64,000 nt of DNA, taken from the NCBI GenBank assembly GCA_021776615.1, contig JAJFFO010000001.1:31948-95947 (forward strand). Direction: 5' to 3'. Under the pieces are notes generated by a model. It had not been told where the DNA came from. It made no database searches and worked only from the letters and a program-made list of their open reading frames with translations. The stretch comes from Robiginitomaculum sp. Its GTDB lineage: Bacteria; Pseudomonadota; Alphaproteobacteria; Caulobacterales; Maricaulaceae. A program made the translations under genes and the position numbers. Shown here one piece after another: positions 36,511 to 46,065 of the stretch; the first letter of the stretch is position 1, and every line of letters starts with the position of its first letter.

Positions 36511-37718
36511 ATTTTTACCCCCAAATGGTTTGCAATGGCGAAAACGTCTTTGTCACCGCGCCCGCACATATTCATCACGATCAGGCCTTGCGGGCCCAAT
36601 TCGCGCGCCAGATCGCCCACTCGGGCCAGCGCGTGGGCGGGTTCCAACGCCGGAATTATGCCTTCCAACTTGGTACACAATTGAAACATTTCCAGCGCCT
36701 CTTCATCGGTGGCGCTGACATATTCGGCGCGGCCGATATCGTGCAAATAGGCGTGTTCGGGGCCAATGCCGGGATAATCCAGTCCTGCCGATATGGAATG
36801 CGCGTCGATAATCTGCCCGTCATCATCTTGCAGCAAATACGTTCGATTGCCGTGCAACACCCCCGGCTCGCCGCCCGCCAGCGAGGCCGCGTGCTGGCCG
36901 GTTTTAATGCCCTTGCCTGCCGCCTCAACGCCGATGAGGCGCACATTCTCGTCCGGCACAAAGGCATGAAACAGCCCCATGGCATTGGAGCCGCCGCCAA
37001 TGCAGGCGACGCAGGCGTCGGGTAAGCGCCCTTCGCGCTCCAGGATTTGTGCGCGGGCTTCGCGGCCAATCACGGATTGAAATTCGCGGACCATATGCGG
37101 GTAAGGGTGCGGCCCGGCGACGGTGCCGATGACATAAAATGTCTCGTCCACATTGGTCACCCAATCGCGCAGCGCGTCATTCATGGCATCTTTTAAGGTG
37201 CCGGTGCCCGATGTTACCGGTACCACTTCAGCGCCCAACATTTTCATGCGAAACACATTGGGTTTTTGCCGCTCAATGTCGGTTGCGCCCATAAACACCA
37301 CGCACGGTAAGCCAAAACGCGCCGCCACAGTTGCGGTGGCCACGCCATGTTGCCCGGCCCCGGTTTCGGCAATGATGCGGGTTTTGCCCATGCGTTTGGC
37401 CAGCAAAACCTGACCCAGACAATTATTGATTTTATGCGAGCCGGTATGGTTTAGCTCGTCGCGTTTTAGCCAGATTTTGGCCCCGCCAAAATGTTCGCTC
37501 AGGCGCTCGGCAAAATAAATCGCGCTGGGACGACCAACATAATCGCGCAAATATTCGTCCATCTGCGCGGTAAATTGTGGATCGCGCTGCGCCTCATCCC
37601 AAGCGCCTTCAAGTTCCAGCACCAACGGCATAAGAGTTTCGGCGACAAAGCGTCCGCCAAAGGCCCCAAAGCGCCCTTTAGCATCCGGCCAAATTCTTTT
37701 CGCTTCAGAAGTGCTCAA
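36507..37718 (-). CDS. trpB: Tryptophan synthase beta chain
   Basis: 403 aa. PLP-binding Lys96 in [26 protein letters not shown], the Glu/Asp-containing phosphate loop region [15 protein letters not shown] and HAYLHD. It condenses indole with serine. The start is TTG at 37718 overlapping the trpF stop (TTGA), giving [22 protein letters not shown]; no ATG lies before the conserved [11 protein letters not shown]. Confidence 0.95.
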   Translation of the reverse strand: MSTSEAKRIWPDAKGRFGAFGGRFVAETLMPLVLELEGAWDEAQRDPQFTAQMDEYLRDYVGRPSAIYFAERLSEHFGGAKIWLKRDELNHTGSHKINNCLGQVLLAKRMGKTRIIAETGAGQHGVATATVAARFGLPCVVFMGATDIERQKPNVFRMKMLGAEVVPVTSGTGTLKDAMNDALRDWVTNVDETFYVIGTVAGPHPYPHMVREFQSVIGREARAQILEREGRLPDACVACIGGGSNAMGLFHAFVPDENVRLIGVEAAGKGIKTGQHAASLAGGEPGVLHGNRTYLLQDDDGQIIDAHSISAGLDYPGIGPEHAYLHDIGRAEYVSATDEEALEMFQLCTKLEGIIPALEPAHALARVGDLARELGPQGLIVMNMCGRGDKDVFAIANHLGVKI

Positions 37719-38365
37719 TGCTCTTCTCCGCCTGCCTTGGCCGCTTTGATGAAGGCCGCGACTTTTTGTGGGTCTTTTATGCCGGGTGCTGATTCAACAC
37801 CGGACGACACATCAACCAAGCGCGCGCCGGTTTGGGCAATGGCGGCGGCAACATTGTCCGCGTCAAGGCCGCCAGCCAAAAACCACGGTTTTGCCAGCTT
37901 CGCGCCATTCAGAATCTTCCAATCAAACGCCGCGCCATGGCCACCTTGTTGCGCAGCGCCCTTGGGCGGTTTGGCATCGAGCAAATAATGCGAGGCGGTT
38001 TGCGCATAGCGGTCAACATCGCAGACCTCGCGCACCGAGGAAATCGCGCACGCCTTGATAATTGGCGTGTGATAGCGCTTCCAAATGGCGCGCACCCGGT
38101 CCGGGTTTTCCTTGCCATGCAATTGGATGAAGTTTGGCCGCAATTGCTTGACCACTTTATCAAGCTGTTTATCGCCCGGATTGACCAATACGGCGACAAT
38201 TTTAGCGTGTTGGCGCGCCGTTTCCGCCAACTCTTCAGCGGCAGCGGGGGTAAGCACGCGCGGGCTATTGGCGGCAAACACAAAGCCGAGATAATCGGCC
38301 CCGGCCTCGATGGCCGCCGCAATACCGCTCGCTTCGGTCAAACCACATATTTTAACGTCAACCAT
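37715..38365 (-). CDS. trpF: Phosphoribosylanthranilate isomerase
   Basis: 216 aa TIM barrel. Catalytic Cys7 in [10 protein letters not shown], Asp in LLDAKPPKG and the phosphate-binding [15 protein letters not shown] with VDVSSGVES at the end. Third step of the trp branch. ATG 38365 has GGAGGA 5 nt upstream. First gene of the trpFB-lipoprotein-trpA-accD-folC operon. Confidence 0.95.
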   Translation of the reverse strand: MVDVKICGLTEASGIAAAIEAGADYLGFVFAANSPRVLTPAAAEELAETARQHAKIVAVLVNPGDKQLDKVVKQLRPNFIQLHGKENPDRVRAIWKRYHTPIIKACAISSVREVCDVDRYAQTASHYLLDAKPPKGAAQQGGHGAAFDWKILNGAKLAKPWFLAGGLDADNVAAAIAQTGARLVDVSSGVESAPGIKDPQKVAAFIKAAKAGGEEH

Positions 38366-38431
38366 CGTGTCCTCCGCCTGAAGCGGCGCACTCTATGGCG
38401 GCTGCGCTGGCAACAACAGCCCTTAAGCGCA

Positions 38432-38462
38432 GACGCCGCACCGGGTCAACCGGCGCGGCGTC
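38432..38462. repeat. Strong intergenic hairpin between mscL and trpF
   Basis: GACGCCGC (38432-38439) pairs perfectly with GCGGCGTC (38455-38462), with an inner CCGG/CCGG step around GTCAA. It lies downstream of the mscL stop and about 70 nt upstream of the trpF ATG on the same strand. No T tract follows on either side, so a classical terminator is not shown; it may end mscL transcripts or sit in the trp leader. Confidence 0.55.
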
Positions 38463-38486
38463 CAAAGTTAGACCAAATGGTCGTGC

Positions 38487-38906
38487 TTATTTTTTGGCTT
38501 TAAGAAGGTCGCGAATTTCCGTTAATAGCACTTCATTGGCTGGCGGCGCGGCAGGCGCGGCGGGCGCTTCCTCTTCCTTTTTCTTGGCGGCATTCATGGC
38601 TTTAACCAGCATAAACACCACAAAGGCGACAATAATAAAATTGATCACCGTATTGATAAACAGGCCATAATTAACGGTCACCGCACCGGCTTCCTGCGCG
38701 GCAGCAAGCGATGCATAATCTTGGCCATCAAGCGCCACATGCAGGTTTGAAAAATCCACATTGCCCATCAGCAAGCCAATTGGCGGCATAACCACATCGC
38801 TGACCAATGATTTGACGATGGGACCAAAAGCCGCCCCAATGATGATACCAATGGCCATGTCCATAACATTGCCGCGCATGGCGAAATCTTTAAATTCTTT
38901 GAGCAT
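38487..38906 (-). CDS. mscL: Large-conductance mechanosensitive channel
   Basis: 139 aa. N-terminal [23 protein letters not shown] with first membrane helix, the [18 protein letters not shown] turn, a periplasmic loop and TM2 ([25 protein letters not shown]), then the charged C-terminal bundle ([18 protein letters not shown]). It forms a pentameric pressure valve in the inner membrane against hypo-osmotic shock. Ala/Pro linker [14 protein letters not shown] is typical. Confidence 0.94.
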   Translation of the reverse strand: MLKEFKDFAMRGNVMDMAIGIIIGAAFGPIVKSLVSDVVMPPIGLLMGNVDFSNLHVALDGQDYASLAAAQEAGAVTVNYGLFINTVINFIIVAFVVFMLVKAMNAAKKKEEEAPAAPAAPPANEVLLTEIRDLLKAKK

Positions 38907-39006
38907 CTGCTCCCCCTATCCAGTTGAAACGCAAATATGCACGCATATGGCGAAATAGCAAAATAAATATTGCCGAATACCAACTAAAAGGAAGGAAATT
39001 TTAGGT

Positions 39007-39888
39007 TTATCCTAAGCGGCCGCCACGAACCAGCGTTTCATAATCCTCAATGATACGCCGGGTGATATCGCCGGGGGTGTAAAACACCCCTTTAATCTCG
39101 TTGATCGGGGTTATCTCGGCGGCGGTGCCGACGATGAAGCATTCGTCAAAATCGGCCAGTTCATCGGGCATCATATGGCGCTCATGCACCTCAATGTCGC
39201 GTACTGCCGCAATTTCCAACACCGTGGCGCGGGTGATCCCGTCCAAAAACCATTCATCACTCGGCGTGTGTAATGCACCATCTTTTACAAAGAAAATGTG
39301 CGCGCCGGTACATTCCGAAATGCGACCCTTATAGTCGAGCATCAGCGCATCATTATAACCGGCATCGGCGGCAGCATCTTTGGAAAGCGTACAAATCGTA
39401 TAAAGCCCGGCAGCTTTGGCCTTGACCGGGGCGCAGTCTGCGGGCGGCCGTTTCCAATCAGCAATGGTCAGGCGAATACCGGCCATTTTGTCGGCAAAAT
39501 AACTGCCCATCGGCCAAATACTTACGGCAGCATGGATAGTGTTTTGCCGCGCGGTGACGCCCAATTGTTCATCGCCGCGCCAGGCAAAACAGCGCACATA
39601 GGAATCATCAATGCCGGAGCGCAATTGCACTTCTGCTTTGGCGGCTTCAAATTCCTCAGCGCCGAACGGAAATTCAAAACCCAGCAATCGGCATGAATTC
39701 ATCAACCGATCCGTATGCACGCGGCTTTTGAATATTTTGCCATTATACGCGCGCTCTCCCTCAAAAACGCAGGAACCATAATGCAGGCCATGGGTCAGGA
39801 TGGAAATATTGGCGGCATCACATGGCATAAACTTACCATCCATCCACAAATCACCACTCGTCTGCCGGAATAGAAGTTGCTTGGCCAT
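39007..39888 (-). CDS. ilvE: Branched-chain amino acid aminotransferase
   Basis: 293 aa fold-type IV PLP enzyme. Start MAKQLLFRQTSGDLWMDGKF at ATG 39888; HGLHYGSCVFEGERAY; the Schiff-base Lys in VKAKAAGLYTICTLSKDAA; Glu-containing RISECTGAHIFFV and GTAAEITPINEI. It transfers the amino group between Leu/Ile/Val and glutamate. The upstream open frame overlaps the divergent response-regulator promoter region and is not used. Divergent from the two-component genes. Confidence 0.92.
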   Translation of the reverse strand: MAKQLLFRQTSGDLWMDGKFMPCDAANISILTHGLHYGSCVFEGERAYNGKIFKSRVHTDRLMNSCRLLGFEFPFGAEEFEAAKAEVQLRSGIDDSYVRCFAWRGDEQLGVTARQNTIHAAVSIWPMGSYFADKMAGIRLTIADWKRPPADCAPVKAKAAGLYTICTLSKDAAADAGYNDALMLDYKGRISECTGAHIFFVKDGALHTPSDEWFLDGITRATVLEIAAVRDIEVHERHMMPDELADFDECFIVGTAAEITPINEIKGVFYTPGDITRRIIEDYETLVRGGRLG

Positions 39889-40071
39889 AATACTCTCATC
39901 ATTCTGTCCGCAAGGGTTTGCAGCTTTGCTGGCGATGCTTATCCCATGAGGGGGCGGGGTCAAGGCCAGTACTGGATGGTTACCAGAAGGCGCAAAAGCA
40001 ATAACTGCGCTTTTCGCGTTGCAATCATAGCGCCACAAACCTTTAATGCGCAAAACAAATGGATGTGAGCG

Positions 40072-40785
40072 ATGGTGCAAAAGGACGATATGGAGGAACA
40101 GCCGCATTTGCTGGTGGTCGACGACGACGATCGCATCCGCACGTTGCTGAAAACCTATTTGTCGAAACACCATTATCGCATAACCACTGCCGCCAATGCG
40201 GCGCGGGTGCGGCGGCTTCTCAAAACATTGGAATTTGATGCGGTGGTGCTGGACATTATGATGCCCGGCGAAGACGGCATCAGCCTGACAAAATTTATCG
40301 GCGAGATCAGCACCATTCCGGTATTATTGCTGACCGCCAAAGGCGAACCCAATGAGCGCATAGAGGGCCTTCGCGCCGGGGCCGATGACTATTTATCCAA
40401 ACCCTTTGAGCCAGAAGAATTATTATTGCGCATTGCCGCGATTTTGCGCCGTGGGCGTGCCCAAGGCTTGGACGGATCGCGGGTAAACTTTGGCCAATGG
40501 TGTTATACCCCGGCCACTGGCCAGCTGGTCGGCAAAGACGGTCACATGGCCCTGACCCAAAGCGAAGTTCAGCTCCTGAGCGCTTTGGCCCGCCGCCCCG
40601 GCGAAGCCATTAGCCGCGAGCATTTATCCCCGGACACCGACGCCACCGACCGGGCCGTGGATGTGCAAATGGCTCGCCTGCGCCGCAAGATTGAGGACAA
40701 TCCGCGCCAACCTCTGCATCTGCAAACCATGCGCGGGGCCGGCTATCGGTTGATGGCCCAGCCACTAGCAGACGACCCGTCCTGA
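40072..40785 (+). CDS. OmpR-family response regulator
   Basis: 237 aa. Receiver domain with acidic pocket VVDDDDR, phospho-acceptor Asp in VVLDIMMPGEDG and Lys of LSKPFEPEELLLR, then a winged-helix DNA-binding domain (ALTQSEVQLLSALARRPGEAISREHL, VDVQMARLRRKIEDNP, RGAGYRL). ATG 40072 or 40090 are both possible; AAAGGA favours 40090. The stop overlaps the histidine kinase start (TGATG), so they form one signalling pair. Signal unknown. Confidence 0.92.
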   Translation: MVQKDDMEEQPHLLVVDDDDRIRTLLKTYLSKHHYRITTAANAARVRRLLKTLEFDAVVLDIMMPGEDGISLTKFIGEISTIPVLLLTAKGEPNERIEGLRAGADDYLSKPFEPEELLLRIAAILRRGRAQGLDGSRVNFGQWCYTPATGQLVGKDGHMALTQSEVQLLSALARRPGEAISREHLSPDTDATDRAVDVQMARLRRKIEDNPRQPLHLQTMRGAGYRLMAQPLADDPS

Positions 40786-42185
40786 TGGCGGTGCAGCGAA
40801 AATTTAGCGCCTTCTGGCAATGGTTGAAAAAGCCAAAGCGATTGCGCGATTATACGCCAAAAGGTTTGTTCGGGCGCTCGTTGCTGATTATCGCTTTGCC
40901 CGTAGCGCTGATGCAAATTGCCGTCCTGTGGGTGTTTTTTACTTCACAATGGGAAACTGTCACCACCCGGCTTTCAGAGGGAGTGGCGGGCGATGTGGCT
41001 ACGATTGTCACTTTGTATGAAGCGGATTCCAGCCCTGAAATCCTGCAAAAACTTACCCAATACTCGATGGATAAAATGCGCTTATCCGTCGCCCTGATTG
41101 CCGACGAGCCTTTGCCGACCGGCGTCCGAGAATCGCTTTTTTCGGTGCTTGATCGCACCCTCAATAATGCCCTTAGCGCCGCAGTGGACGCGCCGTTCTG
41201 GTTCGATACCACGCGCTATCCGGCCTATGTGGACATTCGCGTGCAGACCGATAACGGCCTGTTGCGCTTCCTTGCCCCGCGCGACAAGGTGTTTTCCACC
41301 ACCGGCCATATTTTCGTATTCTGGTTGATCGCCGCCACCTTTATACAAACCGGTATTGCGGTGATTTTTATTCGCAATCAGGTCAGGCCGATTCAGCGCC
41401 TGGCCGATGCCGCCAACCGCTTTGGCCGCGGGCAAGACGAGCCAGATATCTCGCCCAGCGGCGCGCGCGAAGTGCGCCAGGCGACCACCGACTTTATCAA
41501 AATGCGCAATCGCATTCAGCGCTTTGTTGAGCAGCGCACCGCCATGTTGGCCGGGGTTAGCCATGATTTACGCACGCCGCTGACACGGCTGAAATTACAA
41601 TTGGCGCTGATGGAGCAAGATGAAGAGCTGGAAAACGCGCAAAGAGATTTGCGCGAAATGGAACGCATGTTGGATGGTTATCTTTCCTTCGCCCGCAATG
41701 AAGCGGATGAGGACAGCGCGCCGCTCGATCTAAGCCAATTGCTGCAAGACTGCGTTGCCAATGCCAAAAGAAGCGGTGCCAATATTGAGGCGCAAATTCT
41801 GGGTGACCTGCATGTTTTGGGCCGCGCCGACGCGCTGACGCGAGCGTTCAATAATATTATCGATAATGCTACGCGCTATGCCAATTCTACGCGTCTGAGC
41901 ACCCGCCACAAAGGCGATGTTGGCGTTGGCATGGTGCAGATAAGCATTGAAGATGACGGTCCGGGCATTGAGGAAGATCAATTCGAGACGGCGTTTAAGC
42001 CGTTTAACCGGCTCGACCCAGCGCGCAATCTGAACACTGATGGTGTCGGCCTCGGCCTTGCCATCGCCCGCGATACCGTGCGCGCCCATGGCGGCGAGAT
42101 TGTGTTGGGCCGATCAGCATTGGGCGGCCTAAGCGTGCTTATCAGCCTGCCAGAGGGGCAATTAGCCCAAGGTAAGGACCTATAG
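40785..42185 (+). CDS. Membrane sensor histidine kinase (EnvZ-like)
   Basis: 466 aa. TM1 at about 32-52 (LIIALPVALMQIAVLWVFF), a periplasmic sensor of about 110 residues, TM2 near 172-190, HAMP (VRPIQRLADAANRFGRG), phospho-His in GVSHDLRTPLTRLK, N-box NIIDNATRYA, G1 EDDGPGIEED and G2 GVGLGLAIARD. It phosphorylates the regulator encoded just upstream. The periplasmic domain has no obvious family, so the stimulus is not known. Confidence 0.92.
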   Translation: MAVQRKFSAFWQWLKKPKRLRDYTPKGLFGRSLLIIALPVALMQIAVLWVFFTSQWETVTTRLSEGVAGDVATIVTLYEADSSPEILQKLTQYSMDKMRLSVALIADEPLPTGVRESLFSVLDRTLNNALSAAVDAPFWFDTTRYPAYVDIRVQTDNGLLRFLAPRDKVFSTTGHIFVFWLIAATFIQTGIAVIFIRNQVRPIQRLADAANRFGRGQDEPDISPSGAREVRQATTDFIKMRNRIQRFVEQRTAMLAGVSHDLRTPLTRLKLQLALMEQDEELENAQRDLREMERMLDGYLSFARNEADEDSAPLDLSQLLQDCVANAKRSGANIEAQILGDLHVLGRADALTRAFNNIIDNATRYANSTRLSTRHKGDVGVGMVQISIEDDGPGIEEDQFETAFKPFNRLDPARNLNTDGVGLGLAIARDTVRAHGGEIVLGRSALGGLSVLISLPEGQLAQGKDL

Positions 42186-42189
42186 GCCG

Positions 42190-43020
42190 TTAGGATTGCG
42201 CGCCCAATTGGGTGGAGCGGCGGGCGGCGCTGCTGACGGCGCGGCGCATCATTTCGGCAAATCCGCCGGAACCCATCAATACATCCAGCGCGGCGGCGGT
42301 CGTGCCCCCCACAGAGGTAACTTCAGCGCGCAATTGCGCGGGGTCACAACCGCGTTGGCGCAATAACTCACCGGCACCGGCAACCGTTTCGCAGGCCAAT
42401 TTTCGTGCCAATACCGGGTCCAGGCCCTCTGCCTCACCGGCGACGGCTAATGCCTCGGCCAGCAAAAATACATAGGCCGGGCCGGAGCCAGAAACCGCCG
42501 TCACTGCGTCGAGCAGTTTTTCTTCATAAACCCGCTCGGCCATGCCGGTGGCGGCCAACAAGGTGTGGGCCCGCGCGCACGCATCTTCATGGGCATTAGC
42601 ATCGGCCACAAACACCGTCGCCCCGCGGCCAATTGCTGCCGGGGTGTTGGGCATGGCGCGAATAAGCTGGCGATCGCCATAATAACTTTTCAGCCGATGA
42701 AGCGTCAGACCGGCGGCAACGGAAACTATCAGCGCGCTTTGCGGTAAAACCTGGTCAAGCGTTTTCGCAACTTCGGCCATCAGCTTTGGCTTGACCGCCA
42801 AAACCACGGTTTCAATCCGTGCGGCCATTTCCTTGTCCAGTTCAGGAACAATGGCAATTTTAAGCCGCTCGGCAAATCCGCGCGCCCGGTCAGACGGCGC
42901 CGGATCAACAATCACCAGCCAGCCTTGTTTAGCCAGCAGTTCTTGGTTTTCCCAGCATGATGCCAGCGCCATACCCATATGGCCCGCGCCGATAAGCGCC
43001 AAACGCGGTTTGCGCACCAT
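42190..43020 (-). CDS. proC: Pyrroline-5-carboxylate reductase
   Basis: 276 aa. Rossmann motif LALIGAGHMGMALA, AVKPKLMAEVA, MPNTPAAIGRGATVFV and the P5CR signature SGSGPAYVFLLAEALAVAGEAEGL, with the C-terminal TSVGGTTAAALDVL. Final step of proline synthesis using NAD(P)H. It starts in the stop of the YbjN gene (TGATG at 43022-43018), so the two form an operon. Confidence 0.94.
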   Translation of the reverse strand: MVRKPRLALIGAGHMGMALASCWENQELLAKQGWLVIVDPAPSDRARGFAERLKIAIVPELDKEMAARIETVVLAVKPKLMAEVAKTLDQVLPQSALIVSVAAGLTLHRLKSYYGDRQLIRAMPNTPAAIGRGATVFVADANAHEDACARAHTLLAATGMAERVYEEKLLDAVTAVSGSGPAYVFLLAEALAVAGEAEGLDPVLARKLACETVAGAGELLRQRGCDPAQLRAEVTSVGGTTAAALDVLMGSGGFAEMMRRAVSSAARRSTQLGAQS

Positions 43021-43520
43021 CAGGCTTCCCCTACGGTTTCGAACATAGCCGCTTCCACGGCCTCAGCCGGGGTTTTGCCGGCCCAAAGCACAAAGTTGAG
43101 CGCCGGAATCAGCCGCTCGGCAGCCGACGTTGCGCCATTAGTCATCGCCGCCAATTGGGCCGGGCTTGGCAAAATGGCTTCGGGCAGTGGCAAAGCATGG
43201 CGATAAATAATCGTGCCGTCTTCACTCCACAAATCAAAATGTCCATTGGGTAAACGCTCATTCACCCGGACCAGCAAATCGCACACATTTTGGCGCGTAC
43301 GGGTATTCACTTTGGCATCAATCCCAAGGCAGATGTGCAACACCTCATTCTCTGGCCGCCAGGCAAACCACAAAGGATAGTCACACCAGGGGCCGGGCAC
43401 CGAGAAATGAATTTCCTGCTCGCCAATACGCTCAAAGCCAACTTCTTGCGCGCTGAGGATATATTCGACCAGTTCAAGCGGGTCATTATTGATGGCAATA
43501 CTCTCTGGCGAGACGTCCAC
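43020..43520 (-). CDS. YbjN-domain protein
   Basis: 166 aa, GTG start at 43520 with AAGGAA 7 nt before. YbjN-like fold: ELVEYILSAQEVGFERIGEQEIHFSVPGPWCDYPLWFAWRP-type strand pattern, and RVNERLPNGHFDLWSEDGTIIYRHAL. YbjN proteins in enterobacteria affect motility and stress responses; molecular role unclear. Translationally coupled to proC, an arrangement recurrent in alphaproteobacteria. Confidence 0.82.
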   Translation of the reverse strand: MDVSPESIAINNDPLELVEYILSAQEVGFERIGEQEIHFSVPGPWCDYPLWFAWRPENEVLHICLGIDAKVNTRTRQNVCDLLVRVNERLPNGHFDLWSEDGTIIYRHALPLPEAILPSPAQLAAMTNGATSAAERLIPALNFVLWAGKTPAEAVEAAMFETVGEA

Positions 43521-43692
43521 AATGCAATTCCTTATTCTACCAAAAAACGATCGAATCGCTCTCGATACCTAGACGGTAATGGGCTGATGGGGGCAGGCGC
43601 AATGCACTTTGCCTTTTGCGGGGCAGTATCAGGGCCATCATTTAGACCCGCCGTGGGCCCTATTGGGGACAAGGACCGCGCCCGTAAAAAAC

Positions 43693-43980
43693 TTATGCTT
43701 TGGGCTTGCGAGTTCCACGCTTTGCCGGGGCCGGTTTCTCGCCCGCTTTCTTGATGGCGTCAATCTGCGCGTGCAGTGCTGCATTGTCCTGCACCAGTTT
43801 TTCAATAAGCGCTTTTTGCACGTCAAATTCTTCGCGGCTGACCAAATCCATCTCGGCGATGAATTTATCGGCTTGCGCGCGAAAAATGGACTTAACTTCT
43901 TCGCCAATACCAGCCGCCGCGCCAGTGGCGCTGGTCATAATATCGGCTAAATCATCAAAAAATGGGCTGCGAGTTTGCAT
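43693..43980 (-). CDS. ubiK: Accessory factor UbiK-family protein (BMFP domain)
   Basis: 95 aa. Helical coiled-coil segment FDDLADIMTSATGAAAGIGEEVKSIFRAQADKFIAEMDLVSREEFDVQKALIEKL, typical of the BMFP/UbiK family, then a basic Lys/Ala/Pro tail (KAGEKPAPAKRGTRKPKA). In enterobacteria UbiK helps ubiquinone synthesis as a lipid-binding accessory with UbiJ. Here the neighbours give no further clue. Confidence 0.82.
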   Translation of the reverse strand: MQTRSPFFDDLADIMTSATGAAAGIGEEVKSIFRAQADKFIAEMDLVSREEFDVQKALIEKLVQDNAALHAQIDAIKKAGEKPAPAKRGTRKPKA

Positions 43981-44101
43981 GTTCGTCTCTTGAGCGGAGC
44001 GCGGTGTGCGCGGTATAGCCGCTATATGGGCTGCTCAAGCGGCCAAAGCAATGCTATGAGCATGGAATTAGCGCCTCCATTGACCGAAAAATGAGCCAAA
44101 T

Positions 44102-44956
44102 ATGCCCAATGTCACTGACTTTAACTGTTCGCCAATTCCCGGATTTGACCCAGTAATTTTTCATTTATTCGGGCCAATTTCGCTACGCTGGTATGCGCTT
44201 GCTTATATTGTCGGGTTGATTTTGGGTGCTATTTATTTTCACCGGCTTTTAAAAAATAAAGCCTTGTGGGCGCAAAAAGGCAAAACCGGCACGCCCCCCG
44301 CGCCGCTGACCATAACCGAAGATTTGCTGTTTTGGTGCACGCTTGGGGTTATTCTGGGCGGGCGTCTTGGCTTTGTGTTGCTGTATCGTACCGAATGGCT
44401 ATGGCAGGACCCATTGTCGATTTTGATGGTTTGGCAGGGTGGCATGTCCTTCCATGGCGGCGCTTTTGGCGTGGTTATGGCGGTGCTTTACGTGGCGCTG
44501 TCGCGTAAAATTGCGGTTTGGCGTTTGGCCGACATGGTTGCCGCGGCCGCCCCGATTGGTTTGTTTTTTGGCCGCCTTGCCAATTTCATCAATGGCGAAC
44601 TTTATGGCCGGGCGTGGAATGGCGCATGGGCCATGCGCTTTCCGTGCGACGCCAACCCGGCGGGGCCATTGCGCCATCCCAGCCAGCTTTATGAAGCCGC
44701 ACTGGAAGGCGTGGTGTTGTTTATCATTTTGCGCCTCGCAGTGACACATTTTCGCTCCCTGACTCGCCCCGGCCTGACCACCGGCCTGTTCGCTTTAGGC
44801 TATGGGGTGTTTCGCACGGCGGTCGAATTTGTCCGCGAACCGGATGCCGGATTGCTCATGGGCATTACCCGCGGCATGGCCTATTCCATCCCGCTGTGGG
44901 CTGGTGGGTTAGTGCTGATTTATTTGGCTATGAAAAAGCCTGCACTAACCAAATGA
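44102..44956 (+). CDS. lgt: Phosphatidylglycerol-prolipoprotein diacylglyceryl transferase
   Basis: 284 aa with seven predicted membrane helices. The Lgt motifs are present: RWYALAYIVGLILG, GGMSFHGGAFG, the GRLANFINGELYGR signature and a conserved HPSQLYEAALEG. It attaches diacylglycerol to lipobox cysteines; several lipoproteins in this window (CpaD, DUF4399, TonB-like) would be its substrates. ATGA overlap with the methyltransferase gene. Confidence 0.94.
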   Translation: MPNVTDFNCSPIPGFDPVIFHLFGPISLRWYALAYIVGLILGAIYFHRLLKNKALWAQKGKTGTPPAPLTITEDLLFWCTLGVILGGRLGFVLLYRTEWLWQDPLSILMVWQGGMSFHGGAFGVVMAVLYVALSRKIAVWRLADMVAAAAPIGLFFGRLANFINGELYGRAWNGAWAMRFPCDANPAGPLRHPSQLYEAALEGVVLFIILRLAVTHFRSLTRPGLTTGLFALGYGVFRTAVEFVREPDAGLLMGITRGMAYSIPLWAGGLVLIYLAMKKPALTK

Positions 44957-46065
44957 ATATGGCGGCCATTGCCAGTACGGCGCTTTGCAGAAGGTTAGCA
45001 GAGCGCATTCGCGCCAGCGGCCCGATCAGCACCGGGGCCTATCTGGCCGAAGCATTGTTTGACCCACGCGAGGGGTTTTATGCCACCAAAGACCCGATTG
45101 GCGCTGGCGAAGATTTCATCACCGCGCCGGAAGTCAGCCAAATGTTTGGCGAGCTGATTTGCCTGTGGCTGGCGCAATGCTGGCACGCTATGGACGAACC
45201 TGCGGCCTTGCATCTGGCTGAACTTGGCCCCGGCCGTGGCACAATGATGAAAGACATATTGCGCACCAGCCATGCGGTGCCCAATTTCACCAAAGCCTTA
45301 GAAGTGCATTTGATTGAAGCCAGCCCGGCGCTGATTAATGTGCAGGCCAACACGTTGGCCGACGCGCCTTGCCCGGTGCATTGGAAAACCGCTTTGGCCG
45401 ACCTGCCCGCCGGTCCGTGCCTGATCATTGGCAATGAATTTCTCGATTGCCTGCCGGTGCGCCAATTCATTCGCCATGACCAGCAATGGTTTGAACGGCT
45501 GGTGGATGTGGATGCGGACGGTACATTCCAGTTTGTGCGCAGCGCCGTACCGGCCAATGCCACGGAATTGGCGATGATTCCGCTTGGCTTAAATAATGCC
45601 GATGATGGCGAGATAGCCGAAGTGCGCCCGGCCATTGCCCTGCTTATGGACGAATTAAGCCAACGCTTTGCCCACGCGCCCGGCATTGCCCTGTTCATTG
45701 ATTATGGCCCCGCCAAAAGCGAGACCGGCGACACCTTGCAAGCCTTGGTCAAGCATAAAAAGACCGACCCTTTGGCCGCACCGGGCACCGCAGACTTGAC
45801 CACGCGAGTTGATTTTGAAGCGTTGGCAGAGGCGGCGAAAGCTGCCGGACTGCAGGTCGCCGGGCCGGTCACCCAGAGTGAATGGCTAAAACATTTGGGC
45901 ATAGAGTATCGCGCCGCCGATTTGGTGCGCAAACATCCTGATCAAAAGCCCAAATTAGCGCGGCAATTACACCGGCTGATTGATGATGAGCAAATGGGTG
46001 CCTTGTTTAAAGTTATCGCGATAACCGGCGCGCAAATGCCGTCCCCGGAAGGCTTTGGATCGTGA
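44953..46065 (+). CDS. SAM-dependent methyltransferase, NDUFAF7/MidA-like
   Basis: 370 aa. PhosphoglycerateX-like start GAYLAEALFDPREGFYATKDPIGAGEDFITAPEVSQMFGE, Rossmann motif LAELGPGRGTMMKDILRT, then LIEASPALINVQ and LIIGNEFLDCLPVRQF. Eukaryotic NDUFAF7 dimethylates an Arg in complex I subunit NDUFS2; the bacterial family is common next to lgt in alphaproteobacteria. ATG 44953 lies in the lgt stop. Confidence 0.88.
   Translation: MNMAAIASTALCRRLAERIRASGPISTGAYLAEALFDPREGFYATKDPIGAGEDFITAPEVSQMFGELICLWLAQCWHAMDEPAALHLAELGPGRGTMMKDILRTSHAVPNFTKALEVHLIEASPALINVQANTLADAPCPVHWKTALADLPAGPCLIIGNEFLDCLPVRQFIRHDQQWFERLVDVDADGTFQFVRSAVPANATELAMIPLGLNNADDGEIAEVRPAIALLMDELSQRFAHAPGIALFIDYGPAKSETGDTLQALVKHKKTDPLAAPGTADLTTRVDFEALAEAAKAAGLQVAGPVTQSEWLKHLGIEYRAADLVRKHPDQKPKLARQLHRLIDDEQMGALFKVIAITGAQMPSPEGFGS

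Noticed and set aside
36507..37718. trpB ATG start downstream of TTG
   Set aside because: The family begins before the first internal ATG; TTG in the trpF stop restores the full N-terminus.
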